This document shows, piece by piece, positions 41,137-50,781 of a stretch of 64,000 bases of DNA. This DNA comes from Pseudomonas umsongensis (GTDB taxonomy: Bacteria; Pseudomonadota; Gammaproteobacteria; Pseudomonadales; Pseudomonadaceae). The translations under genes were made by a program, and so were the position numbers. The notes beneath the pieces are model-generated. The model searched no databases. It saw only the letters and a program-made list of their open reading frames with translations, and was not told the DNA's origin. Location: the NCBI RefSeq assembly GCF_002236105.1, contig NZ_NIWU01000006.1:62001-126000 (forward strand), written 5' to 3'. The stretch's first letter is position 1. Every line of letters starts with the position of its first letter.

Positions 41137-44100
41137 TTGTCCAGTGTCCCTCCGTCCCTGATCCCCCGTGCACCGACTGTTGCACCCGGCTCGCCCATGC
41201 ACGGCACACTCAAGGGCGCTATGGCGATGCTCGTGTTGCTGCTGCTCGCCTTGTTGTGCTGGCAACTGCTCGATCAGCTTCGGGAAACCCAGAAGATCCA
41301 ACGCCAGGCGACCATCGACCACACCGCCGACCAGGCCGCACAAGTCAGCCTGAACATGGCGCTCAACGCCCAGATCGCCCTCAACCTGCTACCGATTGTC
41401 GAGCAGCCGCAAAGAGCTGACGAGCTGCAGGACCTGCTGCGCAAACTGCAAAAGTCCTTGCCGGAGCTTTCGAGCCTGGCACTGCTCAGCCCTTCGGGAA
41501 GAATCCTCAGTGACACGGCCGGCACCAGCGACGATGCAGACTATCTGGGAGAGCTGGTCCGACGCAGTCGCGCCCAACCCCACTACTACAGCAACGCCAT
41601 CGACGGCTCGCGGGTGTATCTGCTGCTACATCAAGCCAGCGGCAGCAATCGCGGCTATTGGGCCTTGCGCTTCAAGCCGACGTTTTTCACCTCACTGACC
41701 CATCTGAACGAAACGGGCACTGCCCCGCTGTGGCTGGTGGAAAATCGCTTCAATCACCAGATCCTCAGCCGCGACGAGGCATTGCCGCAGGTCAACCCAG
41801 GCACCTTGACCCAGGACGATGTGGCCAACAGCGTGCTGACCGTCGCGCTGAGCAGCAGCGACTGGCAACTACGTGGACTGTTCGATCGCCAGCGAGTGCT
41901 CGAAGAACTGCTGCCGGCTTTCATTGGCAAATGCCTGCTATGCCTGGCTTTTTCCATGCTGCCGTTCATCGTCCTGCTAAACATGCGCCGTCGGCAGCGC
42001 CAGCTGCACGAAGGTCGCCGACGCTACCAGGAAATTTTCGAAGGCTCCGGCGTGGCATTGTGCGTACTCGACATGTCTGGCCTGCGGAGCTTGTTTGACA
42101 AGGCCCAGCTGCTGAGCGACGAGCAACTGCAAGCATGGCTGGCGGTTGCGCAACAGCGCCGGCAGCTGTTGCAGGAGCTGCGCATTACCGAAGTCAATCA
42201 GGTCGCCCTACAGCTGCTTAACGTCGATACCTGTGAACACGTCTGGAGACTGTTGATCGATGGCAATCCTGTAGAGGGCAGTGCCATCGGCAATCAGGTG
42301 CTCGAAGCGGTGCACAGGCAACAGCAACAGCTCGAACTGGAAATCAAACTCCAGGACGCCTCGGGTCGTGACCAGCATCTGTGGCTGGTGTTGCGTCTGC
42401 CGCAGAACCCTGACGACTTCAAGGCGGTGATCCTGAGTATCACCGATATCACCAGCCGCAAGCTCATCGAGCTGTCGCAGCAGGAGCGCGAACGTTTCTG
42501 GTCTGACGTCGTGCGGACCGTGCCCGATCACCTTTACGTGCAAGACGTGATCAGCCAGCGAATGATCTTCAGCAACCACCATCTGGGCCAAACGCTGGGC
42601 TACAACCGCACCGAACTGCAGCAGATGGGCGAGTACTTCTGGGAAATCCTCCTGCATCCCGACGATGCCGATTACTACCACAGGTCGCGCCAGACCCAGC
42701 GGCAAGGCGGCTACAGCCAATTGATGCAATGCCAGTTGCGCTTTCGCCACCGTGACGGGCAATGGCGGCGTTTCGACATTCGCGAGCAGGCACTGGCACG
42801 GGACAAGCACGACCAGGTCACCCGCATCATCGGCGTGGCCAAGGACGTAACCGAACAGATCGAGGCCAGCGAGTCGCTGCGCGACAGCGAGCAGCGCTAC
42901 CGCATGCTCGCCGAAAGCATCAGCGACGTGATTTTTTCCACCGACAGCCGCATGGCACTCAACTACGTAAGCCCTTCCGTGCAGGGGGTGCTGGGCTACG
43001 AAGTGGAGTGGATTTTCCAGAACGGCTGGCAATCGACCATTGCCAATCCGCAGCAGTTGAGTGGCATCTATAGCCTGATGGATCGCGTCAGCAAAGCGCT
43101 GGATAAACCTGAACAGCTGGCCCTTCTGCGCAGCCAGGTGCAAACCCAACTATTCCTGTTCGACTGCCTGCGCGGCGATGGGCGCAAGATTCCTATCGAG
43201 CTGCGACTGGTCCTGGTCTGGGACGAACACGGTGCATTCGAAGGCGTGCTGGGCGTCGGTCGCGACATCAGCCAGCAACGCCGGGCCGAGAAAGACCTGC
43301 GCATGGCCGCCACGGTATTCGAACACTCGACCTCGGCGATCCTCATCACCGACCCGGCCGGTTATATCGTCCAGGCCAATGAAGCCTTCAGCCGTGTCAG
43401 CGGTTATGCCGTGGAACAGGTACTCGACCAGTTGCCCAACATGCTCACCGTCGATGAGCAGCAGGAAGCTCATTTGCGCTACGTGCTCAAGCAACTGAAC
43501 CAGCACAGCACCTGGGAAGGCGAAGTGTGGCTGCGTCGGCGCAATGGCGAGCATTATCCGGCCTGGGTCGGCATTACCGCGGTTCTGGACGACGAAGGCG
43601 ACCTGGCCAGCTACGTGTGTTTCTTCAGCGATATCAGCGAACGCAAGGCCAGTGAACAACGGATTCACCGCCTGGCCTATTACGACGCCCTGACCCACCT
43701 GCCCAACCGCACACTGTTCCAGGATCGCCTGCACACGGCGTTGCAGGCGGCTGAACGGCAGAAGTCCTGGGTGGTGTTGATGTTCCTCGACCTGGACCGC
43801 TTCAAGCCGATCAACGACTCCCTGGGCCATGCCGCCGGTGATCGCATGCTCAAGGAAATGGCCACGCGCCTGCTCGGTTGCGTCGACGACGACGACACGG
43901 TCGCGCGCATGGGCGGCGATGAGTTCACCTTGCTCCTGCAACCGCGGGCCAACCGGGAAATCGCCTTGACGCGGGCGATTCACGTGGCGGAGCAGATCCT
44001 CGCCAGCCTGGTCAAACCCTTCGTACTCGAAGGCCGTGAGTTCTTCGTCACGGCCAGTATCGGCATCGCCTTGAGTCCGCAGGACGGCAATGAACTGAGC

Positions 44101-44985
44101 CAGTTGATGAAGAACGCCGACACCGCGATGTACCACGCCAAGGAGCGCGGCAAGAACAACTTCCAGTTCTATCAGGCGGACATGAACGCCAGCGCCCTGG
44201 AGCGCCTGGAACTGGAAAGCGACTTGCGACATGCCCTGGAACAAAACGAATTCGTGCTGTACTACCAACCGCAGTTCAGCGGCGATGGCAAACGCCTGAC
44301 CGGCACCGAAGCCTTGCTGCGCTGGCGTCATCCGCGCCGTGGCCTGGTACCGCCGGGAGATTTCATTCCGGTGCTTGAAGAACTCGGACTGGTGGTGGAC
44401 GTCGGGGATTGGGTGATCAGCGAGGCTTGCCGCCAGCTCAAGACCTGGCATCAGGCCAAGGTGCGCGTGCCGAAGGTGTCGGTGAACATCTCCGCCCGGC
44501 AATTCTCCGACGGCCAGCTTGGCACGCGGATCGCCAACATCCTGAAGGAAACCGGCCTGCCGCCGGCGTGCCTGGAACTGGAACTGACCGAAAGTATCCT
44601 GATGCGCGAAGTCAGCGAAGCCATGCAGATTCTCGCCGGGTTGAAAAACCTTGGCCTGAGCATCGCGGTCGACGACTTCGGCACGGGCTACTCATCGCTC
44701 AACTACCTCAAGCAGTTCCCGATCGATGTACTGAAGATCGACCGCACCTTTGTCGACGGCCTGCCATCGGGTGAACAGGATGCGCAGATCGCCCGGGCGA
44801 TCATCGCCATGGCCCACAGCCTTAACCTGGCGGTGATCGCCGAGGGCGTGGAAACCCAGGAGCAACTGGACTTCCTGCGTGAACACGGTTGCGATGAGGT
44901 CCAGGGTTACCTGTTTGGCCGGCCGATGCCGGCCCACACCTTTGAAGGGCAGTTCAGCAATGATGCCCTCTTCATGTTCGACTGA
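41137..44985 (+). CDS. morA: c-di-GMP regulatory protein MorA (PAS-GGDEF-EAL)
   Basis: A 1282-residue inner-membrane protein: a membrane helix near residue 30-46, a periplasmic sensor part, a second helix near 268-290, four PAS-type segments (~300-835), GGDEF (motif at 926-930, RMGGDEFTLLL) and EAL (TEALLRWRHP at 1058-1060; DDFGTGYSSLNYL; AEGVETQEQ). The GGDEF lacks an RxxD inhibition site (four Asp precede). Both active sites look intact. MorA of Pseudomonas tunes flagellar motility and biofilm. The start is uncertain: TTG at 41137 has an AGGA box; ATG at 41197 has none. Matches PA4601. Confidence 0.92.
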   Translation: MSSVPPSLIPRAPTVAPGSPMHGTLKGAMAMLVLLLLALLCWQLLDQLRETQKIQRQATIDHTADQAAQVSLNMALNAQIALNLLPIVEQPQRADELQDLLRKLQKSLPELSSLALLSPSGRILSDTAGTSDDADYLGELVRRSRAQPHYYSNAIDGSRVYLLLHQASGSNRGYWALRFKPTFFTSLTHLNETGTAPLWLVENRFNHQILSRDEALPQVNPGTLTQDDVANSVLTVALSSSDWQLRGLFDRQRVLEELLPAFIGKCLLCLAFSMLPFIVLLNMRRRQRQLHEGRRRYQEIFEGSGVALCVLDMSGLRSLFDKAQLLSDEQLQAWLAVAQQRRQLLQELRITEVNQVALQLLNVDTCEHVWRLLIDGNPVEGSAIGNQVLEAVHRQQQQLELEIKLQDASGRDQHLWLVLRLPQNPDDFKAVILSITDITSRKLIELSQQERERFWSDVVRTVPDHLYVQDVISQRMIFSNHHLGQTLGYNRTELQQMGEYFWEILLHPDDADYYHRSRQTQRQGGYSQLMQCQLRFRHRDGQWRRFDIREQALARDKHDQVTRIIGVAKDVTEQIEASESLRDSEQRYRMLAESISDVIFSTDSRMALNYVSPSVQGVLGYEVEWIFQNGWQSTIANPQQLSGIYSLMDRVSKALDKPEQLALLRSQVQTQLFLFDCLRGDGRKIPIELRLVLVWDEHGAFEGVLGVGRDISQQRRAEKDLRMAATVFEHSTSAILITDPAGYIVQANEAFSRVSGYAVEQVLDQLPNMLTVDEQQEAHLRYVLKQLNQHSTWEGEVWLRRRNGEHYPAWVGITAVLDDEGDLASYVCFFSDISERKASEQRIHRLAYYDALTHLPNRTLFQDRLHTALQAAERQKSWVVLMFLDLDRFKPINDSLGHAAGDRMLKEMATRLLGCVDDDDTVARMGGDEFTLLLQPRANREIALTRAIHVAEQILASLVKPFVLEGREFFVTASIGIALSPQDGNELSQLMKNADTAMYHAKERGKNNFQFYQADMNASALERLELESDLRHALEQNEFVLYYQPQFSGDGKRLTGTEALLRWRHPRRGLVPPGDFIPVLEELGLVVDVGDWVISEACRQLKTWHQAKVRVPKVSVNISARQFSDGQLGTRIANILKETGLPPACLELELTESILMREVSEAMQILAGLKNLGLSIAVDDFGTGYSSLNYLKQFPIDVLKIDRTFVDGLPSGEQDAQIARAIIAMAHSLNLAVIAEGVETQEQLDFLREHGCDEVQGYLFGRPMPAHTFEGQFSNDALFMFD

Positions 44986-45010
44986 CATTGTGTGGTGACG
45001 CGGGCGGTCC

Positions 45011-45105
45011 CTTCGCGAGCAGGCTCGCTCCCACAGGGTTTCTTGGGTGTACACAAAATTATTGAACGCTCAAGATCCACTGTGGGAGCGAGCCTGCTCG
45101 CGAAG
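45011..45105. repeat. Outward-facing REP pair between morA and glyA
   Basis: CTTCGCGAGCAGGCTCGCTC precedes and GAGCGAGCCTGCTCGCGAAG follows a ~48-base centre. Compared with the other copies the arm order is turned inside out: the GCTCCCACAG ends face each other instead of pointing outwards. It follows the morA stop and precedes the glyA promoter. Confidence 0.85.
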
Positions 45106-45236
45106 AGGCCGGCCCATTCACCGCTGATCCCGTCATGAAGCCCACTTGTCTGCGACATGATGTCGTTTCATATGCCTTCCAAAAGCCATTGGGTTAGAAT
45201 GCCCCCCTTTTCCGCCCCCGATCCTTGAGGACCGCC

Positions 45237-46490
45237 ATGTTCAGCCGTGATTTGACTATTGCCAAGTACGACGCCGATCTCTTTGCCGCCATGGAGCAAG
45301 AAGCTCAGCGCCAGGAAGAGCACATTGAGCTGATCGCTTCGGAAAACTACACCAGCCCTGCGGTGATGGAAGCTCAAGGCTCGGTATTGACCAACAAGTA
45401 CGCCGAAGGCTACCCGGGCAAGCGCTACTACGGTGGTTGCGAGTACGTTGACATCGTCGAGCAGCTTGCAATTGATCGAGCCAAAGAACTGTTCGGTGCC
45501 GATTACGCCAACGTTCAACCGCACGCCGGTTCGCAAGCCAACAGCGCCGTTTACCTGGCCCTGCTGTCGGCTGGCGACACCATCCTGGGCATGAGCCTGG
45601 CCCACGGTGGTCACCTGACCCACGGTGCCAGTGTTTCGTCCTCCGGCAAGCTGTACAACGCCATCCAGTACGGCATCGACGCCAATGGCCTGATCGACTA
45701 CGACGAAGTCGAGCGCCTGGCCGTTGAGCACAAGCCGAAAATGATCGTGGCCGGTTTCTCTGCCTACTCGCAGATCCTCGACTTCCCACGCTTCCGTGAA
45801 ATCGCCGACAAGGTGGGTGCCTACCTGTTCGTCGACATGGCCCACGTGGCCGGTCTGGTCGCCGCTGGCGTCTACCCGAACCCGGTGCCATTCGCTGACG
45901 TGGTGACCACCACCACCCACAAGACCCTGCGCGGTCCACGTGGCGGCCTGATCCTGGCTCGCGCCAACGCCGACATCGAGAAGAAGCTGAACTCCGCGGT
46001 ATTCCCGGGTGCCCAGGGTGGCCCACTGGAGCACGTGATCGCCGCTAAAGCGATTTGCTTCAAGGAAGCGCTGCAACCTGAATTCAAGGCTTACCAGCAA
46101 CAAGTGGTGAAAAACGCCCAGGCCATGGCCAGCGTGTTCATCGAGCGCGGTTTCGACGTGGTTTCCGGCGGTACTGAAAACCACCTGTTCCTGCTGTCGC
46201 TGATCAAGCAGGAAATCTCCGGTAAAGATGCCGACGCCGCCCTGGGCAAAGCGTTCATCACCGTGAACAAGAACTCCGTGCCAAACGACCCTCGCTCCCC
46301 GTTCGTCACCTCCGGCCTGCGCTTCGGCACTCCGGCTGTGACCACTCGCGGCTTCAAGGAAGCAGAGTGCAAGGAACTGGCCGGCTGGATCTGCGACATC
46401 CTGGCAGACCTGAACAACGAAGCGGTGATCGATGCCGTTCGTGAGAAGGTCAAGGCTATCTGCAAGAAGCTGCCGGTATACGGCGCTTAA
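45237..46490 (+). CDS. glyA: Serine hydroxymethyltransferase GlyA
   Basis: A 417-residue PLP enzyme interconverting serine and glycine with tetrahydrofolate, supplying one-carbon units. The PLP lysine is Lys229 in VTTTTHKTLRGPRGG, the E. coli position. Other motifs: NYTSPAVMEAQGSVLTNKYA, HGGHLTHGA, VDMAHVAGLVAAG and PNDPRSPFVTSGLR. I chose ATG 45237, the family start; an in-frame start 12 bases upstream adds only four residues. The next gene right of morA, as PA4602 (glyA3) is in P. aeruginosa; Pseudomonas usually has more than one glyA. Confidence 0.97.
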   Translation: MFSRDLTIAKYDADLFAAMEQEAQRQEEHIELIASENYTSPAVMEAQGSVLTNKYAEGYPGKRYYGGCEYVDIVEQLAIDRAKELFGADYANVQPHAGSQANSAVYLALLSAGDTILGMSLAHGGHLTHGASVSSSGKLYNAIQYGIDANGLIDYDEVERLAVEHKPKMIVAGFSAYSQILDFPRFREIADKVGAYLFVDMAHVAGLVAAGVYPNPVPFADVVTTTTHKTLRGPRGGLILARANADIEKKLNSAVFPGAQGGPLEHVIAAKAICFKEALQPEFKAYQQQVVKNAQAMASVFIERGFDVVSGGTENHLFLLSLIKQEISGKDADAALGKAFITVNKNSVPNDPRSPFVTSGLRFGTPAVTTRGFKEAECKELAGWICDILADLNNEAVIDAVREKVKAICKKLPVYGA

Positions 46491-46511
46491 TTGCACCGCT
46501 AAACCGCGGTC

Positions 46512-46544
46512 AAAAAAACCGGCCAGAGATGGCCGGTTTTTTTT
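46512..46544 (+). terminator. Rho-independent terminator of glyA
   Basis: AAAAAAACCGGCC AGAGAT GGCCGGTTTTTTTT, 22 bases after the glyA stop: perfect GC stem, long T-run. Confidence 0.95.
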
Positions 46545-46557
46545 GTCCGTCATAAAG

Positions 46558-46665
46558 ATCAAAAGATCGCAGCCTTCGGCAGCTCCTACAGAGGTAGCGT
46601 AATTTCGCGAAATCACAGGTGTACGCAGGTTCCGTAGGAGCTGCCGAAGGCTGCGATCTTTTGAT
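46558..46665. repeat. REP-type inverted repeat (GATCGCAGC...CTCCTACAG family)
   Basis: ATCAAAAGATCGCAGCCTTC...GGCAGCTCCTAC pairs with GTAGGAGCTGCCGAAGGCTGCGATCTTTTGAT; stem of ~32 bp. It occupies most of the 360-base gap between glyA and the dicarboxylate transporter gene, with the transporter's promoter region at about 46670-46850 after it. It shares its family with 4652-4733. Confidence 0.88.
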
Positions 46666-46850
46666 TTTCAATAGGATCGGCACAACTGGTCAGACCGGTC
46701 ATGCCAATTTTACGATTTCCCCTTGTAATCTTGAAAAAACCCAGCGTAGACTGCGCCTGCACTGGACATACCGGTAAGACCACAATAATTAAGTCCTGAA
46801 TCTGATGCGCGACGCGCACGGCAGCCAGGACACCGACCAGGATTCCTCCC

Positions 46851-48164
46851 ATGCTCAGATGGTGCTCGCGTTCAATCTTCCTCCAAGTGGTTCTCGGACT
46901 GGTGCTCGGCATCGTCTGCGGGCTGACCCTTCCCGAATATTCCGCTCAGCTCAAACCACTTGGTGACGGTTTTATCAAGCTGATCAAAATGCTCATCGGC
47001 CTGATTGTGTTCTGCGTAGTGGTTAGCGGTATCAGCGGTGCCGGCGACCTTAAGAAGGTCGGCCGCATCGGCCTGAAATCAGTGATCTACTTTGAAATCC
47101 TCACCACCATTGCGTTGGTGATCGGCCTGGTATTCGCCTTCACTACTGGAATCGGCAGCGGCGCGAACATTCATCTGGATCAGCTTTCTGCCGCAGACAT
47201 GGGCGATATCGCCCAACGTGGCCAGCACATGCACACCACCACGCAGTTCCTGATGGACCTGATCCCGACCTCTGTAATAGGTGCCTTCGCAGACAACAAT
47301 ATCCTGCAAGTGCTGCTGTTTTCGGTGCTGTTTGGCAGTGCGTTGAATCTGGTGGGCGAAGCCGCCTCCGGTATCTCGCGACTGATCAATGAACTCAGCC
47401 ACGTGATCTTCCGCATCATGGGCATGATCGTGCGACTGGCGCCGATCGGTGTGTTCGGCGCAATCGCCTTCACCACCAGCAAATATGGCCTGGATTCACT
47501 GCAGCACCTGGGTAGCCTGGTCGGTTTGTTCTACCTGACCTGCGTGGCCTTCGTCGCGTTGATTCTAGGCCTGGTGATGCGCCTGTCCGGCCTGCGGATG
47601 TGGCCGCTGCTCAAGTACCTGCGCGAAGAACTGTTGATCGTCATGGGGACCGCTTCGTCCGATGCCGTGCTACCACAAATCATGCGCAAGCTGGAGCATC
47701 TGGGCATCGGCAGCTCGACGGTTGGGCTGGTGATTCCAACAGGCTATTCATTCAATCTCGACGGTTTTTCGATCTACCTGACCCTGGCCATTGTGTTCAT
47801 CGCCAATGCCACCGGCACGCCGCTGGCGATGACCGACCTGCTAACGATTCTGCTGGTGTCACTGATCACCTCCAAGGGTGCGCACGGGATTCCGGGTTCG
47901 GCACTGGTCATTTTGGCAGCCACCCTGACGGCGATTCCGGCGATTCCGGTGGTGGGCCTGGTATTGGTGCTGGCAGTGGACTGGTTCATGGGCATCGGAC
48001 GGGCGCTGACCAACCTGATCGGCAATTGCGTGGCGACCGTGGCCATTGCTCGTTGGGAAAAGGACATCGATGTGCAGCGGGCGAACAAGGTGCTTTCCGG
48101 GCAGGTGGGTTATACCTTCCAGCCGAGAAAACCGGTGACCCCGGCCCATCAGCAGGAATTTTGA
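46851..48164 (+). CDS. C4-dicarboxylate/cation symporter, DctA-like
   Basis: A 437-residue SLC1/DAACS-type inner-membrane transporter with about eight helices and two re-entrant loops. It aligns with E. coli DctA from LKPLGDGFIKLIKMLIGLIV through EELLIVMGTASSDAVLPQIM and PTGYSFNLDGFSIYLTLA to ALTNLIGNCVATVAIARWEK. Substrates of the family are C4-dicarboxylates; DctA-type features favour succinate/malate over glutamate. NLDGFSIY has Phe where E. coli DctA has Thr, so the specificity may differ. Two regulator genes follow on the same strand. Confidence 0.88.
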   Translation: MLRWCSRSIFLQVVLGLVLGIVCGLTLPEYSAQLKPLGDGFIKLIKMLIGLIVFCVVVSGISGAGDLKKVGRIGLKSVIYFEILTTIALVIGLVFAFTTGIGSGANIHLDQLSAADMGDIAQRGQHMHTTTQFLMDLIPTSVIGAFADNNILQVLLFSVLFGSALNLVGEAASGISRLINELSHVIFRIMGMIVRLAPIGVFGAIAFTTSKYGLDSLQHLGSLVGLFYLTCVAFVALILGLVMRLSGLRMWPLLKYLREELLIVMGTASSDAVLPQIMRKLEHLGIGSSTVGLVIPTGYSFNLDGFSIYLTLAIVFIANATGTPLAMTDLLTILLVSLITSKGAHGIPGSALVILAATLTAIPAIPVVGLVLVLAVDWFMGIGRALTNLIGNCVATVAIARWEKDIDVQRANKVLSGQVGYTFQPRKPVTPAHQQEF

Positions 48165-48230
48165 ACAAACGCCGTGCCTGCTTTCGGGCGGGTACGGCCA
48201 ACAACGCTATAGATGCTCATGGAGCAAACA

Positions 48231-48935
48231 GTGATTACCTCATCGACCGTTGTAAATTCAGTCGTAGAAAAGCTTCGGGCCGCACTGGCCCGCGGTCAGT
48301 GGCGCTCCGGCGAAATGCTCCCGGGGCAGCGTGAACTGGCCGAACAACTGGGCATCAGCCGCCCGAGCCTGCGCGAAGCCGTCATCGTCCTGGAAACCCT
48401 CGGCCTGGTGCGCTCCATGCCGGGCAAAGGCGTGGTGGTGCTGGACGCGAATCTCAGCGACAGCCAAAGCCACGACAGCGCAGTGGCCGGGGCGAGCCTG
48501 GAAGACGTTTTGCAACTTCGCTACACCCTTGAGCCATTTATCGTCGGCCTGGTGGCGCAATCCATCAGCAGCAAGGAAGTCGGGCAACTGCGCCTGACCC
48601 TGATGGACATGCGTGAAGCCCTGGAAGCCAATGACAGCGAGGCCGGCGTGAATGCCTACATCGCGTTCCATGAAGAGCTGTTCACGCTGACGTCGAATCC
48701 GATTTTCCAAAGTGTGGTCCAGCAGACCAGCAATGCCCTGAAGCAGAGCGCCGACGTGTTGCGCAACTCCCCGGAGCACCTGGCTGAACGCCTTGAAGAA
48801 AACGAAGCGGTGGTGCGCGCGATCCGCAGCAAGAACAGTGCCCAGGCCAGCGCCGAGATGCGCCGGCACATTTTGCGCGAAGGCCGGCGCATGGGCATCG
48901 AACTGAATATTCCGGACGACAACCTCGGCAGTTGA
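48231..48935 (+). CDS. GntR-family regulator with FCD domain (FadR subfamily)
   Basis: A 234-residue repressor-type protein. The N-terminal winged helix reads MLPGQRELAEQLGISRPSLR, then LVRSMPGKGVVV, as in the FadR group; the FCD ligand domain follows (LRYTLEPFIVGLVAQ, FHEELFTLTSNP, RRHILREGRRMG). FCD domains bind small acids, often with a metal held by three His; here the middle His site appears replaced (EENEAVVRAI), so metal binding is doubtful. I chose GTG 48231 for its GGAG Shine-Dalgarno at seven bases; ATGs at 48213 and 48219 lack one. It probably controls the adjacent transporter. Confidence 0.85.
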   Translation: MITSSTVVNSVVEKLRAALARGQWRSGEMLPGQRELAEQLGISRPSLREAVIVLETLGLVRSMPGKGVVVLDANLSDSQSHDSAVAGASLEDVLQLRYTLEPFIVGLVAQSISSKEVGQLRLTLMDMREALEANDSEAGVNAYIAFHEELFTLTSNPIFQSVVQQTSNALKQSADVLRNSPEHLAERLEENEAVVRAIRSKNSAQASAEMRRHILREGRRMGIELNIPDDNLGS

Positions 48936-48960
48936 ATCCGTTTCAAATTGGAGACAGGCC

Positions 48961-49650
48961 ATGAACAGCTTCGCCTCGCCACAGACTCTTGTTGCCCTGC
49001 CCTTTGCCCCGGCGGTAGAGGATCTGTACTCACGGGTGCTCGATGCCATTCTCGAACAGCGCCTCCACACGACCAGTCGCTTTACCGAAGAAAGCCTGGC
49101 GCAGGTGTTTGGTGTTCGACGCAGCGACATTCGTGGCGTGCTGACGCGACTCTCCCACCAGCAAGTCATTGTCCTGCGAGCCAACCACCGTCCTCGCGTC
49201 GCGCAGCTGAATGTCGAGCAAACCCGGCAGGCCTTGCACGCCCGGCGACTGACCGAACTCATGCTGGTGCGGCTGGCCTGCCAGCGCCCCTGCCCGCTTG
49301 TCCTGGAGCGCCTGCGGACACTGGTCGATAGCGAGCGCCAATGCACCGAGCGAGGCCCAGCGATTCGTTTGTCAGGGGAGTTTCATCTGCAATTGGCAGA
49401 GATGGCGGGTAACGCACCTCTAGCGCATTTTCTCAGCAGCCTGGTGCCACTGGTCTCGTTGGCGATTGCTCAATTTGATGTTGCGTTGGAGGACTATTGC
49501 GCGTGGCATCTGCATGAGCAAATAGTGGATGCGTTAACGCGCAGGGACGCCGCGAAGGCAGTTATGTTACTGGACCGACACCTGGATCATCTGGAAGCGG
49601 TATTGCTGAACGCTCAACCGCTCTGCAGCCAGAAGCGTGTTGCCGGTTAA
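48961..49650 (+). CDS. Second GntR/FCD-family regulator
   Basis: A 229-residue protein with a GntR-type winged helix (SRFTEESLAQVFGVRRSDIR, then VIVLRANHRPRVAQLN) and an FCD domain (residues ~85-220). The FCD metal-type histidines are kept: SGEFHLQLAEMAGNAP, WHLHEQIVDAL and DRHLDHLEAVLL. It lies 25 bases after the first regulator, with GGAGACAGGCC upstream. The two proteins are only distantly related. Its stop overlaps the end of the convergent yjiA by four bases. Confidence 0.85.
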   Translation: MNSFASPQTLVALPFAPAVEDLYSRVLDAILEQRLHTTSRFTEESLAQVFGVRRSDIRGVLTRLSHQQVIVLRANHRPRVAQLNVEQTRQALHARRLTELMLVRLACQRPCPLVLERLRTLVDSERQCTERGPAIRLSGEFHLQLAEMAGNAPLAHFLSSLVPLVSLAIAQFDVALEDYCAWHLHEQIVDALTRRDAAKAVMLLDRHLDHLEAVLLNAQPLCSQKRVAG

Positions 49651-50618
49651 CTCGCCGCTACTCGCGCGAAACCTTGGCGAATCTTTTCCTGCGGCAAATC
49701 ATCGGCAATGAACACGATCACGCTTTCCCGGGTTTCATCGGCCGCCCACTCCGTGTCCCAGTCGAAACCGTAAAGCTTCAACACGCCCTGAAACACCATG
49801 CGCCGCGGTTCGCCGAGGATGTTCAACACGCCTTTGTAGCGCAGCAGTTGCTTGCCGTGGTCCTCCAGCAGTTCGTTCATGAACTCGCTGAGTTTGTCGA
49901 TATCCAGCGGTTTTTCGGTGCGCAACACCAGGCTGGAAATACGGTCGATGGACGGGGCCTGGCTCACTGGGCGCAAACTCACGCCGCCGCCCAGATCGGC
50001 GTTGAGATTGAACCCACGCACATCAAGCAGTTCGGCCAGATCGATCTTGCCGTGGTCGACCACACGGATCGGCGCACGACGGTTGATACGGGTCAGGCGT
50101 TCACTTAACGCCGTGAATGCAGTTTCGTCCACCAGATCACGCTTGCTTACCAACAGCCGATCGGCGAAACCGATCTGCGCCTGGGCGATGGTCTGGGTCA
50201 GGTGCTGTTCGGCGTGTGCCGCGTCCACCAACGTGATGATGCCGTCGAGGATGTAGCGCTCGCGCAGCTCCTCGTCGATGAAGAACGTTTGTGCCACCGG
50301 AGCCGGGTCGGCGAGGCCCGTGCATTCGATCACCAGGCGATCAAAGGCGATCTCGCCGCTGTCGAGGCGTTCGAGCAGCAGGTACAAGGCCTTGGTCAGG
50401 TCGGTGTGAATGGTGCAACAGACGCAGCCGTTGGCCAGCGTCATGACCTGTACCGGTTCGTCGCCCAACAGCTGGGTGTCGATACCGGCGTCACTGAATT
50501 CGTTTTCGATCACGGCGATTTTCAGGCCGTGCTCGGCTTTGAGCAGGTAGCGCAACAGTGTGGTTTTACCTGCGCCGAGGAAGCCGCTGAGGATCGTGAC
50601 CGGGATTGGAGAGGACAC
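49647..50618 (-). CDS. yjiA: CobW/COG0523-family GTPase YjiA
   Basis: A 323-residue P-loop GTPase (E. coli YjiA 318). Walker A is SGFLGAGKTT; the metal-binding motif CxCC is NGCVCCTIHTD, near the base-recognition segment VSKRDLVDE; a C-terminal CobW_C domain follows. COG0523 proteins handle zinc, cobalt or nickel cofactor insertion. I chose GTG 50618, preceded by ACAGGAG, giving MSSPIPVTILSGFLGAGK. The frame continues upstream through a REP element, which is not coding. It neighbours ybdD and cstA, as yjiA neighbours btsT-yjiX in E. coli. Confidence 0.93.
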   Translation of the reverse strand: MSSPIPVTILSGFLGAGKTTLLRYLLKAEHGLKIAVIENEFSDAGIDTQLLGDEPVQVMTLANGCVCCTIHTDLTKALYLLLERLDSGEIAFDRLVIECTGLADPAPVAQTFFIDEELRERYILDGIITLVDAAHAEQHLTQTIAQAQIGFADRLLVSKRDLVDETAFTALSERLTRINRRAPIRVVDHGKIDLAELLDVRGFNLNADLGGGVSLRPVSQAPSIDRISSLVLRTEKPLDIDKLSEFMNELLEDHGKQLLRYKGVLNILGEPRRMVFQGVLKLYGFDWDTEWAADETRESVIVFIADDLPQEKIRQGFARVAAS

Positions 50619-50664
50619 GCTAAATCTCCTGTCGTAATGAAATGAAAGAAAAACACAAAACAGA

Positions 50665-50754
50665 TGTGGGAGCGGGCTTGCTCGCGAAGAGGTCGTGTCA
50701 GTCGACATGAATGCTGAATGACACACCGCTTTCGCGAGCAAGCCCGCTCCCACA
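50665..50754. repeat. REP-type inverted repeat (GTGGGAGCGGGCTTGCTCGCGAA family)
   Basis: TGTGGGAGCGGGCTTGCTCG pairs with CGAGCAAGCCCGCTCCCACA, flanking a centre with GACATGAATGCTGAATG. It lies between ybdD and yjiA and breaks the cstA-ybdD-yjiA transcript into two parts. Confidence 0.88.
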
Positions 50755-50781
50755 GGGTATTGCGTCAACCTGGCTGTTTAA

